Source: Centroberyx gerrardi (Eukaryota; Chordata; Actinopteri; Beryciformes; Berycidae). From it: DNA of 64,000 bases. Under the pieces are notes generated by a model. That model was not told the DNA's origin. It did no database searches and saw only the letters and a program-made list of their open reading frames with translations. The position numbers and the translations under genes were made by a program. Position 1 is the stretch's first letter, and each line of letters begins with the position of its first letter. Positions 63,400 to 64,000 of the stretch are shown in pieces. Location of the stretch: assembly GCF_048128805.1 (NCBI RefSeq), contig NC_136020.1:12775239-12839238 (forward strand). Reading direction: 5' to 3'.

Positions 63400-64000
63400 T
63401 TGTTTGCATTTGCGCTTGTATTCAGTTTTTATATTGGTTATCAGTGACTTGTTATATTAAAGGGGAGGTTCAGGATTATCAAAAGCATGATGTATTGAGT
63501 CAAAAGTTTTCAAACCAGTTTTACAATCGCATGCAAGCCATTCCATGTACTTTCATAGTAATGGTAAGAATAAGGAATAGAAGAACTTTTATGCGTTTTT
63601 CTCAGACAAAAACGTTTGAGCTTTTTCAAAATTCACAGAATGCTTTATTATTGATCTTCTAAAAATGCCTCCCCGTAACCATTTTCATTGACTGTAAAAA
63701 TCACATTTGAATGACGCTTCAGTAATCTAAGCATGAAGTAATGAAGTCAAAGTATCTATGGCAAATTTCCATGTATCACAGGAGCAGAAACCCTATGATT
63801 AATCAGTTACAATTTCATGTTATTCCATAAGCGTGTGTGGGGAAAAGCATTAGTATTCACAATACTTGTAATACCTCATATTTCCTTTTTTACTTATCCA
63901 AATTCAATAACAAACAGGCAGATTGGAAAACAATTGAAGTAATTAAAAACAATGTTTTACTTTTGCATAAAATTAAGAAATTCCCTTGTTGGGGCCTGAA
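63400..64000. other. Downstream flank, nothing recognised
   Basis: AT-rich sequence past the ints13 3' end. No exon, strong repeat or RNA gene was seen. Confidence 0.5.

Overview
The window looks like teleost fish nuclear DNA, probably from a spiny-rayed (percomorph) lineage. It is AT-rich, has short GT-AG introns, and its gene starts are CpG-rich and carry GCTAGC/TTAGC motifs. It is littered with microsatellites, tRNA-derived SINEs, L2-type LINE tails and small hAT-like MITEs. No bacterial, viral, CRISPR, rRNA or functional tRNA feature was seen.

Six host genes could be assigned from spliced protein similarity recalled from family knowledge. ube2n (K63 ubiquitin-conjugating enzyme, minus, 7490-11752), mrpl42 (mitoribosome protein mL42, minus, 13084-16620), pwp1 (WD40 nucleolar protein, minus, 19273-25707) and ano6/TMEM16F (calcium-activated scramblase and channel, minus, 28335-47738) are multi-exon genes. 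So is ints13/asunder (Integrator subunit, plus, coding 49489-63187 with a 5' UTR exon ending at 48837). An intronless ssuh2-like gene (plus, 17519-18583) sits between mrpl42 and pwp1. Splice phases of the multi-exon genes were checked exon by exon and close without a frameshift, giving 154, 145, 495, about 971 and 701 residues. An unassigned possible exon lies at 270-450 (plus).

Layout: 1-1230 holds the orphan exon and a roughly 700-bp purine-only tandem region. 1230-7489 is gene-poor and probably includes ube2n 3' UTR. 7.5-25.7 kb is a compact block of four genes. 25.7-28.3 kb is intergenic. 28.3-47.7 kb is ano6, with a 4.3-kb intron that contains two fold-back structures. 47.7-48.9 kb is a divergent ano6/ints13 start region. 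48.9-63.4 kb is ints13, whose introns are full of repeats; 63.4-64 kb shows nothing recognisable.

The genes do not form one pathway. From memory, the human orthologues of ube2n, mrpl42, pwp1, ano6 and ints13 all lie on chromosome 12, so the neighbourhood fits ancestral linkage that has since been shuffled. The most unusual signals are a roughly 130-nt TC microsatellite serving as the polypyrimidine tract of ints13 exon 4, long inverted repeats in the ano6 intron, a GC-AG intron in ano6, an intact intronless ssuh2-like gene, and GCTAGC-rich clusters just inside several gene starts.
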